Shown here one piece after another: positions 16,156-25,391 of a DNA stretch of 64,000 nucleotides (positions are counted from its first letter, which is position 1; every line of letters begins with the position of its first letter). The notes beneath the pieces are model-generated. The model did not search any database and was not told the DNA's origin. It saw only the letters and a list, made by a program, of their open reading frames with translations. This DNA comes from Trichococcus ilyis (lineage in GTDB: Bacteria; Bacillota; Bacilli; Lactobacillales; Aerococcaceae): contig NZ_FNYT01000003.1 in assembly GCF_900109135.1 (NCBI RefSeq), forward strand, positions 96,607 through 160,606. The letters are read 5' to 3'. Made by a program: the position numbers and the translations under genes.

Positions 16156-17172
16156 TCACTCTTCTTCTGCGTGCGCGCGAATCATCTGGTACAATTCGCT
16201 GTACGTTTCATTGTTTTTGAATATTTCGTGCAGCGGCTGTACGGCTGCCTGGAACGGCGCGATGTCCACTTCATTGAACACGATGCCGTATTCGGCAACG
16301 GCAATCTCTTTCTCTTTCTCGACTGCTTCCTTAAATACGCTCTTCTCGTACTCTGTCGACTCTTTCGCCGCTTCCAGGACCGCTTTGTATTGATCTTCGT
16401 TCAAGCGTTCTTTGACGGAGTCGTTCATGATCACGACATCGGGAACACGGGTGTGCGCATCATAGGAATAGTACTTGGCGACGCCGCCGTGGCCGGCTGT
16501 GTACAGGACGAATTCGTTGTTTTCGGCACTGTCGATCAGGTTCGACTGCAGCGAAGTGTAGACCTCCCCGCTTCCCATCGGAACCGGCGAACCGCCGAGC
16601 AGCTCGACCATCTTGATCGCCGTTTCACTCTGCATGACGCGGATCTTCTTGCCTTTCAGATCTTCAGGCGTATTGATCGGTCCATCCGTCATGTAGAAAC
16701 TGCGCTGGCCGGAGTCGTAATAAGTCAGGCCGACGAAGCCAAGATCGGCTGTCGAATTGTAGATGCCTTCCATGATTTCCGGATCTTCCATCACCGCGTA
16801 GAAGTGCTCCTCGCTGTCGAAAATGTAAGGCACCCCGAAGATCGAGTAGTCCTTCGAGAAACTTTCCAAAGCCGATCCGCTGACTTTCGTGAAGTCGATC
16901 CCGCCGGTCTGGGTCAATTCGATCAATTCGGTTTCCCCGCCGAGCTGGCCGTCAGGGAAATACTCGACGACCACTTCGCCGTCGGTTTTTTCTTCGATCA
17001 GACGGCCGAATTCCTTCATCGAATCGATGACCGGTTGGCTGTTGCTGGCGTAGGCATAGCGCAGGACGATGGCTTCCTCGGCTGACGCCTCGGAGTTGCC
17101 GCATCCGGCCATAAGTCCGCTGCCCAAAATAGACATCAAAGCAACTGATAATAAATGTTTTCTTTTCATCAT
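16156..17172 (-). CDS. TRAP transporter substrate-binding protein (DctP family)
   Basis: 338-aa secreted lipoprotein: signal peptide with lipobox LMAGC (about residue 23). The DctP core includes the substrate-carboxylate Arg region KGKKIRVMQSETAIKMVELLGG and GEVYTSLQSNLIDSAENN. In Gram-positives it is tethered to the outer face of the membrane. It binds a sugar acid and hands it to the DctQM pair encoded downstream. Confidence 0.93.
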   Translation of the reverse strand: MMKRKHLLSVALMSILGSGLMAGCGNSEASAEEAIVLRYAYASNSQPVIDSMKEFGRLIEEKTDGEVVVEYFPDGQLGGETELIELTQTGGIDFTKVSGSALESFSKDYSIFGVPYIFDSEEHFYAVMEDPEIMEGIYNSTADLGFVGLTYYDSGQRSFYMTDGPINTPEDLKGKKIRVMQSETAIKMVELLGGSPVPMGSGEVYTSLQSNLIDSAENNEFVLYTAGHGGVAKYYSYDAHTRVPDVVIMNDSVKERLNEDQYKAVLEAAKESTEYEKSVFKEAVEKEKEIAVAEYGIVFNEVDIAPFQAAVQPLHEIFKNNETYSELYQMIRAHAEEE

Positions 17173-17194
17173 TTCAATCGATCTCCTTATCTCA

Positions 17195-18301
17195 TCAGCA
17201 GTAGGATACGAGCAGCTCCGTCAGGCACAGCACTGTGAGTGACTGACCGTACGGCATCGCCGTTTTGTCGATATTCTTGTAGAATTCCAGGCAATCGCCC
17301 ATGCCGGTCCCGACCGAGACGTTCTTCACTTCGCCTTTTCCGTCGATCTGTTCCAACAAGCCGCTGATCGCTTTGTAGGCGACTTCCTTGTATTCCTGCG
17401 GCAAATAGCGTTTGTGTACCGCTTTCAGCAGACCGTATGCAAAACCGGCCGTCGCGGATGATTCGATGTAGGAAGTCGGATCGTCCAATAAGGTGTGCCA
17501 TAGACCGCTTTCATTCTGCAATACTGCGATTGTTTTTGCCTGCGCTTCCAGCGTTTGGATCAGGAATGCGCGGAATCCGTCTCCTTCGCGCAGATCCAGA
17601 ATCTCGATGATTTCCGGAATCGCGATCGTCAGCCAGCAGTTCCCGCGGGCCCAGAACGCTCCGGCGTAGTTGTGATTGCCCTCGAACGTCCAGCCGTGGT
17701 ACCAGAGGCCCGTCTTCTTGTCCATCAGGAATTTGATGTGCAGCAGGAACTGGTAACGCGCTTCCTCCAGATATTCGGGACGGTCCAGCAGGACGCCGAT
17801 TTTCGCCAGCGGCAATACGGTCATCATCAACGTGTCATCCCACAGTTGGTTCGTGTTCGATGGTCCGTAGGTTTCGTGCTGCAGCCCGTTCTCTTCCGTC
17901 CGCGGCATGTCTTTCATGACCCATTCGGCCCATTGTTCCAGATAAGGCAGGTAGCGCGAATCTTTCGTGTCTTCGTAAAGGTACGCCATCGTCAGCAGGG
18001 GTGCCATCGTGTTCACGTTCTTCGGCGGCGCTCCTTCGGCCATGCGTGCTTCGAACCATTCTTCGACTACCGCCAGCGAGCGCGGATTTTTTGTGTTGCG
18101 GTAGTTTTTGTATATGCCGTACAAACCGACGCCTTGCGGCCAGTTCCAGATTGTCCAGCTTTTGTCGTCGACTTTCAGCCCATCGAAATCCAGCAGGAAC
18201 TCCCCGCTCGTATCCTTGATCGTCGTCAGATTTTCGATCAGCAAGTCGATTTTCGACTCGACCAATTCTTTCGTCACAAATAATTGTTCTGTTATCACCA
18301 T
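17195..18301 (-). CDS. glycoside hydrolase family 105 unsaturated rhamnogalacturonyl hydrolase
   Basis: 368-aa (alpha/alpha)6 barrel like YteR/YesR. It removes the unsaturated galacturonyl residue from rhamnogalacturonan disaccharides, giving rhamnose and 5-keto-4-deoxyuronate. The catalytic Asp is in NQLWDDTLMMTV; the substrate-binding region FWARGNCW is also visible. There is no signal peptide, so it acts inside the cell on imported oligosaccharides. It is the first gene of the operon, preceded by AAAAGGTGG; its products feed KduI and RhaM encoded downstream. Confidence 0.93.
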   Translation of the reverse strand: MVITEQLFVTKELVESKIDLLIENLTTIKDTSGEFLLDFDGLKVDDKSWTIWNWPQGVGLYGIYKNYRNTKNPRSLAVVEEWFEARMAEGAPPKNVNTMAPLLTMAYLYEDTKDSRYLPYLEQWAEWVMKDMPRTEENGLQHETYGPSNTNQLWDDTLMMTVLPLAKIGVLLDRPEYLEEARYQFLLHIKFLMDKKTGLWYHGWTFEGNHNYAGAFWARGNCWLTIAIPEIIEILDLREGDGFRAFLIQTLEAQAKTIAVLQNESGLWHTLLDDPTSYIESSATAGFAYGLLKAVHKRYLPQEYKEVAYKAISGLLEQIDGKGEVKNVSVGTGMGDCLEFYKNIDKTAMPYGQSLTVLCLTELLVSYC

Positions 18302-18324
18302 TGCTTTACCACCTTTTCAGAATT

Positions 18325-18448
18325 ATGAATCGCTTTCATTTGATGAACTAATGATAGCAAGCAATGATTCCGAAAAAAATGGCGGTTATTGAACAAAAAC
18401 TGTCTAAAGTTGCACACCCATTGTATGCGGATTCAGCTGGAGATGCAA
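18325..18448 (-). promoter_or_regulatory. uronate operon promoter with cre-like site
   Basis: TTGCAT (18443-18448), 17 bp, TACAAT (18420-18425) on the minus strand. In the leader, TGAAAGCGATTCAT (18325-18338) resembles a CcpA cre site, agreeing in the TGAAA-N-CG half and weaker in the other half. The remaining leader holds no gene that I can see. Confidence 0.5.
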
Positions 18449-18549
18449 CATATAATTCGAATAATAGCCTTACCGGTTTGTTTTCAGAGAGGTTTCATCC
18501 TAAAATATCCGTTTTTCTCCTCGTATCTGTTCCGCAATTATGAACACAT

Positions 18550-18593
18550 ACAAAAAAATCGACCGGAGCATGTTACCGCGGTCGATTTTTTGA
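18550..18593 (-). terminator. terminator of the acetylesterase-GH42 gene
   Basis: AAAATCGACCG pairs with CGGTCGATTTT; T-runs on both strands. Confidence 0.88.
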
Positions 18594-18617
18594 GAGGACA
18601 GGGTGTTCCAGATTCAA

Positions 18618-21263
18618 TTATTGATCGGATTCTCCAGTTTTAGGGAATGCCAGAATGACATAACTGTAGCTGTCGAGCAGATGGTTCCCAGTAGCGTACA
18701 GTTTTCCCGTCAGCAGGTCCGTCGTCTCCTGCAGAAGCGTAAATTCCGATTCCGTCCTCGTCATGTTAGTCAGATAAAGTTGTACTTGATCCGCTGTTTC
18801 GCGCCGATACTTAACGATTCCTTCACTGACAGAAAGCAGATGTCGATCCGTTTCGTACGGATTTATTTCATCCAAAATGAAACTTTTCCAGAGCGTACTT
18901 CCGTTCAATTCCTGCGGCAGACCGCCCAGATAGATGATTTCACCGTTCTCCAACGTCATTTTAGCAGCCAACGTCTCGCCATCCGGACCGGATATCAATG
19001 GCTCCCAACCTTTCGGACAGCGGAAAGTAGTCACCAGCCGATCCATATTTCCTTGCATGCCTTGATAAGTTCCCGGATAAGCATGATTTTTCACCGAGAA
19101 CTGCCGGACCCCGGAAAATTCCAACCACTCACCGATCCGATCCAGTCCGTTCCGATCCGGCCAGGCTAGTTCCTCCGTGCGGTCGCCGGTCATCGGCCCG
19201 AGGATCAGCTTCCCGCCGCCTGCCACAAACGCCTGCAGTTTCTCCAGAACAGTCGCGCTGATCCAACGGACGAAAGGAACGATCAGGACTTCGTAGCCGG
19301 TGTAATCGCTGTTCTCCTGGATCACCTCGAGCCGGATGCCGACTTTGATCAAAGAGCTGTAGTAATCCGTGACGAGCTCGCGGTGATCCTGGCAGCCGCC
19401 GTGATCAATCGTGAAAAAGCGCTTAGCATGGTCTGAATACATGAACGCAATCTTCGCTTTCCGGTACTCGCTCTCCACAAGATGCGGCTGCATCTCCTGG
19501 GCCAACTTGCCGCTCCGGACGACATCATCGTAGCCCAGATCCGGTTCTCCCCAAGCCGTCACGACTGCACTGTGAGGCTGTTCACCCCCGTGGCGGTGGC
19601 TGCGGAAATGCCAATAGCTGAACGACTTCAGGTTCCCGGCATAACCGATGAACATTTCAGCCGTGATGAAACCGGTCGGATGCGGTGTCACATGGTTCTC
19701 CAGATGGCCGGTATGCGCTGTTGTCGTCTCCAAAAGTAAAGATTCGTTGCTGTGCTTCCGCACATTGCGCCAGCGATCGACATTCAACAGAAAAGCTGGG
19801 TAATTATCCGCAGATGGGTAAGTGTCAAAGCCCGCAACATCAAGATCCGCAAATAGATGGTCATTCATCAAGTTGAACCCGAAGGCCGAGTTGTGTGTGA
19901 TTGGGACAGCTGTCTCCATCCGGACGAAATGACCCAGATCGTGGGCAAATTCATTGAGCGTCAATGCAGTGAATTTACGGAAGGCATTCATCAAGGATGA
20001 GTTGTGAAGGAACGGTGTCCGCGTCGGCAGTACGATGTCTTCGAAACAATCATACGCCTCGCTCCAGACTTGCGTACCCCACAGTTGGTTCAAGTTGTCC
20101 ACCGTTCCGTAGGCTTCCTCCAGGTGCTTATGCCAACGCGTCCTGCAGGTATCACAATAGCAGAGATCGACGTGGCATTTGAACTCGTTATCTAACTGGA
20201 TGGCGATGACGTTCGGATACTTTTCAGCCAAGCTGGCCACCTTGCGCGTCATCCGGTAGGCATAACGTCGGAAATCCTCATTATTCGTACAGACGTGCTG
20301 CCGCGAACCATGCACCATCACCGTCCCGTCGGCATTCTTGATAAGAGCTCGCGGATATTTACGCGTGAACCAACGCGGCGGGGTTGGGGTCGGAATGCAC
20401 AGGCAGACGTCGATTTCATGCTTCTGAAATGTCTCTAGCGCACGTTCGAACAAGGAAAGGTCAAAGCGCCCTTCCTCCGGTTCGATTGTCTTCCAGGCGA
20501 ACTCTCCAAAACGTGCAAAATTCATGCCAATCTCCTGCATGTGCACGACATCCTGTTCAAAAATTTCCCAGCTCCAGACTTCTGGATACATGCAAGCACC
20601 GTAATAATGCTTTTTGAACAGAGGTCCTTGCCGCAAAAATTCCTGCAGCCTGATTTTCACGTAACGTGCAATCTCATGTGCCCCTTTTTCCCGGAAATGC
20701 GTGTCATCCATACTGCCCATCGGATACGTCGCCTGCTCGCCCCGTCCCAACCACATGAATAATTGTTTCGCTCCTTCAAGGCCATATTCTCGGTACAGAT
20801 AAAACGTATAGCGATTCAAGTCGAGCAAAGGAATCTCCGCTTCCTCCGCAAGCCTGCGGCAGATCGGCAAAAAGGCCTCTAAAGTCTGCACCGCCCTGCC
20901 GTTTCCATTCACCCGGCGCTCAACCGGCGTGCACAGGATCGGCTGTCCTTTCTTCACCCTCACTTCCGCGATCATCCGTTGCAGCCGAAGATAATATTCG
21001 TTTAATTTCACCCCATTAGCGGGATTCTGATCGTTATGACCGAATTGGAACAGGACCAAAGCATCTTCATCGACCTTTTCCAATAATTGCTCAAATAGCC
21101 CTTCCTCCATAAAGGACCTCGTCGTACTACCAGGCTTGGCAAAATTGATCACCTCAGCTGTATCTCCCAGCTGCGCTACCAACGCTTCCCCCCAACCCAT
21201 CATGGGCGCAAATTCCTGGCTATAAGTAGCGACTGTAGAGTCGCCGGCAAGTAAAACTTTCAT
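18618..21263 (-). CDS. fusion: rhamnogalacturonan acetylesterase (SGNH/CE12) + GH42 beta-galactosidase
   Basis: 881 aa, two enzymes in one chain. Residues 1-230 are an SGNH hydrolase: nucleophile Ser in LLAGDSTVATY, oxyanion Gly/Asn in FNAKPG-like and QFGHNDQN blocks, and the Asp/His in DDTHFREKGAHE. From about residue 233 a GH42 catalytic domain begins (YYGACMYPEVWSWEIFEQD), with the acid/base Glu in IQLDNEFKCH, the CxxC pair LCYCDTC, the candidate nucleophile Glu in ESLLLETTT, then the trimerisation and C-terminal beta domains. No signal peptide, so it is cytoplasmic. It would deacetylate and degalactosylate rhamnogalacturonan-I fragments. GGAGG precedes the ATG. I see no frameshift joining two genes; the frame is continuous. 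Confidence 0.9.
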   Translation of the reverse strand: MKVLLAGDSTVATYSQEFAPMMGWGEALVAQLGDTAEVINFAKPGSTTRSFMEEGLFEQLLEKVDEDALVLFQFGHNDQNPANGVKLNEYYLRLQRMIAEVRVKKGQPILCTPVERRVNGNGRAVQTLEAFLPICRRLAEEAEIPLLDLNRYTFYLYREYGLEGAKQLFMWLGRGEQATYPMGSMDDTHFREKGAHEIARYVKIRLQEFLRQGPLFKKHYYGACMYPEVWSWEIFEQDVVHMQEIGMNFARFGEFAWKTIEPEEGRFDLSLFERALETFQKHEIDVCLCIPTPTPPRWFTRKYPRALIKNADGTVMVHGSRQHVCTNNEDFRRYAYRMTRKVASLAEKYPNVIAIQLDNEFKCHVDLCYCDTCRTRWHKHLEEAYGTVDNLNQLWGTQVWSEAYDCFEDIVLPTRTPFLHNSSLMNAFRKFTALTLNEFAHDLGHFVRMETAVPITHNSAFGFNLMNDHLFADLDVAGFDTYPSADNYPAFLLNVDRWRNVRKHSNESLLLETTTAHTGHLENHVTPHPTGFITAEMFIGYAGNLKSFSYWHFRSHRHGGEQPHSAVVTAWGEPDLGYDDVVRSGKLAQEMQPHLVESEYRKAKIAFMYSDHAKRFFTIDHGGCQDHRELVTDYYSSLIKVGIRLEVIQENSDYTGYEVLIVPFVRWISATVLEKLQAFVAGGGKLILGPMTGDRTEELAWPDRNGLDRIGEWLEFSGVRQFSVKNHAYPGTYQGMQGNMDRLVTTFRCPKGWEPLISGPDGETLAAKMTLENGEIIYLGGLPQELNGSTLWKSFILDEINPYETDRHLLSVSEGIVKYRRETADQVQLYLTNMTRTESEFTLLQETTDLLTGKLYATGNHLLDSYSYVILAFPKTGESDQ

Positions 21264-21299
21264 GTCTTAACCTCCGTAATTTTCTGAGTTTTGGGTACA

Positions 21300-21336
21300 A
21301 GAAAAGGCAAGTTCCCAAAATGCGACTTGCCTTAAA
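21300..21336 (-). terminator. hairpin after the YesN-like gene
   Basis: AAGGCAAGT pairs with ACTTGCCTT around a 12-base loop; the T-run is short, so it is a weak or partial terminator before the esterase-GH42 gene. Confidence 0.6.
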
Positions 21337-21366
21337 TTTGATGTTCAGCGGACAAAAGCCGCTTTT

Positions 21367-23580
21367 CTAAATTCTGCCTTTGCGGAATTGTCCAGGCGTC
21401 ATACCATTTATTTTTTTGAACAACCGATTGAAGTAACTTGGATTGTAACCGATACCTTCCGCAATCAGATTGATCTGCTCATCCGTTTCCAGCAACAAAC
21501 GTTTTGCTTCTGCAATCCGGATGTCGGTCAGGTAATCGATGAAATTGACTTTTTTGATGCGCTTGAACTCCTTGCTCAGATAAACCGGATCAATCTTGAA
21601 TTGGTCGGCGACCGTCTCCAAAGAGATCTGCTCATTCTGGAATTCCCGCTGCATGTACAAAGCGACGTCTTGGATCAGTTCGTTTGCGGTATCGCTGATT
21701 TTTTCCTGCCACAACAGTGTAATGGGCTTTAGGAAATCAGCGAAAAGGAAGCGGCTGATTTCATCTGGATCCAGCATCCGTCGAATCCGTTTGAGGATGA
21801 CGTCTTTCGACAGATAGTCGCTCGAGGAGACGCCGTTTTCGTTCAGTTGGAATTCGATATGATCATAGAGCCGCTCAACCGATACGAGAACAGCGAATTG
21901 GCGCGGTTGTTCATCAGTCACCTGACGGATGAACACGCCGATATTTTCCTGCAGTTCCTCAAAGTAACAACTCTTGAGCGCCGTGATGAGATTACGTTCA
22001 GAGCTGATCGGGTATTTCGGCGGCAACATCCGTCCCGTTTCGAGCGCCAATTGTTGGTTTTCCAGTTTCAGATATTGATAATCGATATTCTTGCGCAACT
22101 TTTCCACCAATTCAGGAATCTGACGGAATTGATGTGTGATTGGTGTCGCCACGATTGTCACATAACGCCCGGCGACCCGATTGATTTGTTCGAACAGATG
22201 CTGGATATAGGCATCCCCTTTACTTTGGTCCGAGACCATGGCAAATGTCAGCATCGTCAGGCCGTCGAACGGAATCACAACCCCGTCTTCGAAATGCAGA
22301 CTAGTTACATCGTTCACGATATTGTCCAGCGCAAACAGCGTGAACTCATCTTCGCGCCTCTTATCGTCGGTATGGATCGGTCCGTTGATTTGGATAAAGA
22401 ACAGCTGATAACCGGCATACTCCAGATTCCAATGTTTCTTGCGAAGTAGGCGCTGGAGCTCTTCTTCCGGCAGATAACCGTAATATCCCTCAAGGATGCG
22501 CCGGACGATCGACCGCTTCTCGGTCAACGATGAACGCGCCGCAATTTTCTTCAGATTGCCCTGCTCGTCCGTCATCTGTTGCCAACGTTCCGCCAGGAAG
22601 GTCAGTTCATCCTGGCCATCCCAGTTGTCGCCGAACATTTTCTCCATCGTTCTTCCAAACGGTTGGTACTGCTTTTTGGCAAAGAACTGGCTCAAAAAGA
22701 CCATAACAACAATCAGGATCAGGCTAGCTGCCACCAAGGAACTGGCAAATTTGCTGACGGGCTGCGTGATAGCAGCCATCGGGACCATGGAATAAAAAAT
22801 CCAGGTCTGATTCAGGCGTTCCGATGGGACAGCGGTCACGCTGTATTGGTCCCCGCCATGGCTTTCGATCCAGGACCCGCTCTGTTTCTTCTCCTCAGCC
22901 AAGTATTTGATCATACTGCTGTCGCTGGCGGCCGAGAAACGTCCTTTATCGAAGGAAATCGCAGTCGCGCTGTAGTCGATTTTGGTGTCATCGAAGAAAT
23001 TCAGCAGCTTCTTCTGATCGATGACTGCCACCATATAGATTGAAGGATTGTTCCGGTCCAGATGACCGATATTCTGAATAAATAAGAGCTCATCATCACT
23101 GTTGAATTTCCACTGGTAGTCCTGGTCATTATCGATCTGGTACTTTTCATTGAATTTCTCTGCGTCCTTATCTGTGAACTCAAACGTACCTCCGCTTTCC
23201 AACCCGAATGGCTGGTCTCCGAAGGAATAGACGCCGATATTCTTTACGTAGTTCGAACTGTTCGTCAAATAAAACAATTCTTCGGATATCCGGTTGAGGG
23301 TCATGTAATCGGTGGTCAGCGAGTAGTTCTCGGTCTGGTAGCGTTCCTGAAAGGATTGGCCCCAGACACTCAGTGACACTTCCAGCTGGGAAAGCTGCTG
23401 GTTGATGTTCTCGACGACACCTTCGACTTGCTGGGTGTGCTGGTCCTGATAGGCTTTTTGTATTGGCTCTATCAGGTAGAAATGCAGCAGAATCGCGACC
23501 AAAAGAATCGGCAGCGCCACCCATAGGCTGAGTATTTGCAGGCGGCGTTGATAGCCGCCCTTCTTAAAAAAAATCATCAT
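21367..23580 (-). CDS. membrane-bound AraC family regulator (YesN/YesS/YtdP-like)
   Basis: 737 aa. A membrane helix (about 15-35), an extracellular sensor (Cache-like) region to about 275, a second helix (about 278-300, SLVAASLILIVVMVFLSQFF), a cytoplasmic linker, and a C-terminal AraC double HTH (about 640-735; ISLETVADQFKIDPVYLSKE, then IGYNPSYFNRLFKK). This is the architecture of YtdP/YesS regulators in Bacillus pectin regions. It lies between the deacetylase and esterase-GH42 genes and probably activates the surrounding rhamnogalacturonan genes when oligosaccharide is sensed outside (inference). Confidence 0.9.
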   Translation of the reverse strand: MMIFFKKGGYQRRLQILSLWVALPILLVAILLHFYLIEPIQKAYQDQHTQQVEGVVENINQQLSQLEVSLSVWGQSFQERYQTENYSLTTDYMTLNRISEELFYLTNSSNYVKNIGVYSFGDQPFGLESGGTFEFTDKDAEKFNEKYQIDNDQDYQWKFNSDDELLFIQNIGHLDRNNPSIYMVAVIDQKKLLNFFDDTKIDYSATAISFDKGRFSAASDSSMIKYLAEEKKQSGSWIESHGGDQYSVTAVPSERLNQTWIFYSMVPMAAITQPVSKFASSLVAASLILIVVMVFLSQFFAKKQYQPFGRTMEKMFGDNWDGQDELTFLAERWQQMTDEQGNLKKIAARSSLTEKRSIVRRILEGYYGYLPEEELQRLLRKKHWNLEYAGYQLFFIQINGPIHTDDKRREDEFTLFALDNIVNDVTSLHFEDGVVIPFDGLTMLTFAMVSDQSKGDAYIQHLFEQINRVAGRYVTIVATPITHQFRQIPELVEKLRKNIDYQYLKLENQQLALETGRMLPPKYPISSERNLITALKSCYFEELQENIGVFIRQVTDEQPRQFAVLVSVERLYDHIEFQLNENGVSSSDYLSKDVILKRIRRMLDPDEISRFLFADFLKPITLLWQEKISDTANELIQDVALYMQREFQNEQISLETVADQFKIDPVYLSKEFKRIKKVNFIDYLTDIRIAEAKRLLLETDEQINLIAEGIGYNPSYFNRLFKKINGMTPGQFRKGRI

Positions 23581-23589
23581 GCAACATCC

Positions 23590-24387
23590 TTACGCTAGTG
23601 TATTTAGCCCAGTATGAAGTTTCTTGATTTCACCATCGATGGTTACCCATATCGGTTGATCGGAAGGATTCAGGACAGTTTCTCCGGAAACAGAAAAGAC
23701 AAGCCGCCGGGAAGCGGACATGTACCTCTTGAATTCAATATTCGTGCAGTACCAGATATCCCTCCTGTTACCCGTCGCTCTGCAGAAAGACTCTATAAGA
23801 TCCCAGTTGCCATCATTGTCGAACTCGTAGCTGTGGCCCCAGACATACATCAGGTGCAGATACTGCTTCTTCGATAGGCCGATGAATGTTTCGCCGTGCT
23901 TCAGCAAATCATGGTTATGGTGACAGGTTGCCTGCCACTCATACCAATCATTCGGCAACGAAAAGTTATGGCTGCTGCCGACGATGCGCCCATATTCGAT
24001 CCCCAATGCTGGCAACAAGCGCTTGATCGCCTCCGTATAGGAGCCGTTAGGGTAGGAAAAGCCCTGCACCGGATACGGAACCAACGCTTCCAACGCGCGG
24101 CGGTCCTCCAGTATTTCCTCCATCACCTTGTCCAATGGGCAACGGGCGATGGTCGGATGCGTATACGTGTGGCAAGCTAGCTCATGGCCGGCATAAAGAG
24201 CCGCGACTTCTTCTTCCGGGATGCGTTCCGGATCTGAAAAGCGTCCGCCGTTCAAGTGAAAAGTCCCCTTCATACCGTAACGGTCGAATATTTCCACCAA
24301 GCGGCGATCGCTCTCCTTTCCGTCGTCATAACTGAATGTTAGCGCTTTAAATTTACCTTCCGGATAACAAATATAGTACTGTTTCAT
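23590..24387 (-). CDS. polysaccharide deacetylase family protein
   Basis: 265 aa, NodB-homology fold. The catalytic and metal Asp pair is TFSYDDG (D21-D22) and the metal His pair is CHTYTHPT. There is no signal peptide, so it acts in the cytoplasm, unlike chitin/peptidoglycan deacetylases. Bacillus pectin regions carry acetylesterases at this place, so a role on acetylated oligosaccharides is plausible but inferred. It is 10 bases upstream of the regulator gene. Confidence 0.85.
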   Translation of the reverse strand: MKQYYICYPEGKFKALTFSYDDGKESDRRLVEIFDRYGMKGTFHLNGGRFSDPERIPEEEVAALYAGHELACHTYTHPTIARCPLDKVMEEILEDRRALEALVPYPVQGFSYPNGSYTEAIKRLLPALGIEYGRIVGSSHNFSLPNDWYEWQATCHHNHDLLKHGETFIGLSKKQYLHLMYVWGHSYEFDNDGNWDLIESFCRATGNRRDIWYCTNIEFKRYMSASRRLVFSVSGETVLNPSDQPIWVTIDGEIKKLHTGLNTLA

Positions 24388-24491
24388 AAGATCCTCCTAG
24401 TCAAAGGCGTCTCCTTCATACTCCAACATCATAAAACAGAAATGAAAGATGCGCCACTATCAATTTTTTCACACACTCAAAAAAGTGATGC

Positions 24492-25370
24492 TTAACCCTT
24501 CACGGAACCCACCAACATGCCCTTTGCGAAGTGTTTCTGCAGGAACGGATAAAAAATCAGAATCGGCAATGTGGCCACGATGATGACCGCAAATTTCATG
24601 CCTTGTTCAGGCGGAATGTAGTTCGGGTCCAAGTTGCTCAAGGCACTGCTTGCGCTCGAAGACATCGTGATCTGGCGCAGCAGCAATTGGATCGGCCACT
24701 TTGAGGAATCATTGATGTACAGCAGTCCGCTCATGAAGTCGTTCCAGATTCCGACTGCGTAGAACAAAGTGAAAGTCGCTATGACAGGTTTCGAAAGTGG
24801 CAGCATGATTTTCCAAAGAATGCCCAACTCGGTGCAACCATCCATCTTCGCGGACTCCTCCAGCTCGATCGGCATCTCCTGGAAAAAATTCTTGATGATC
24901 ATCAGGTTGAATGGATTAATCGCAATCGGCAGGATCAATGCCCAATAGGAATCTATTAATCCAAGGTTCTTCACGACGATGAAGGTAGGGATCATCCCGC
25001 CTGAAAACAGCATCGCGAAGATGACCAGATTCAACAGCACATTCCTGCCTTTCAGGTGTCTCCTTGATAGCGGATAAGCAAATGTGAACGTGAAGAATAG
25101 TTGCACGAGCGTTCCCACTACCGTCACACCGGTTGTGACGAACAAACTGCGCATAAAGGCCGGCGTTGAAAAAATATATTTATAGGATTCCAGGCTGAAG
25201 GTATTCGGCCAAAGAAAGAATGCCCGCGTAGACAATTCGTGTTCGGTAGCAAAGGATCCAGCAACCACGTAAATAAACGGGAGGACCATCAAGATGCCGA
25301 GCAGTCCCAAAAAAATTATGTTCAGGACATCGAAGATGCGCCCTCCCTTTGTATTGTGCATATTTTTCAT
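24492..25370 (-). CDS. carbohydrate ABC transporter permease (LplC/YtcP type)
   Basis: 292 aa with six helices and the EAA loop (ELEESAKMDGCTELGILWKIMLPLSKP in split form). It is the second permease of an oligosaccharide importer of the LplABC/YtcQ-YteP-YtcP class. GGAAGGAG precedes the ATG. No ATPase is encoded nearby; such importers often share MsmX-type ATPases encoded elsewhere. Confidence 0.92.
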   Translation of the reverse strand: MKNMHNTKGGRIFDVLNIIFLGLLGILMVLPFIYVVAGSFATEHELSTRAFFLWPNTFSLESYKYIFSTPAFMRSLFVTTGVTVVGTLVQLFFTFTFAYPLSRRHLKGRNVLLNLVIFAMLFSGGMIPTFIVVKNLGLIDSYWALILPIAINPFNLMIIKNFFQEMPIELEESAKMDGCTELGILWKIMLPLSKPVIATFTLFYAVGIWNDFMSGLLYINDSSKWPIQLLLRQITMSSSASSALSNLDPNYIPPEQGMKFAVIIVATLPILIFYPFLQKHFAKGMLVGSVKG

Positions 25371-25391
25371 GTGTTTTTCTCCTTCCGTGGC

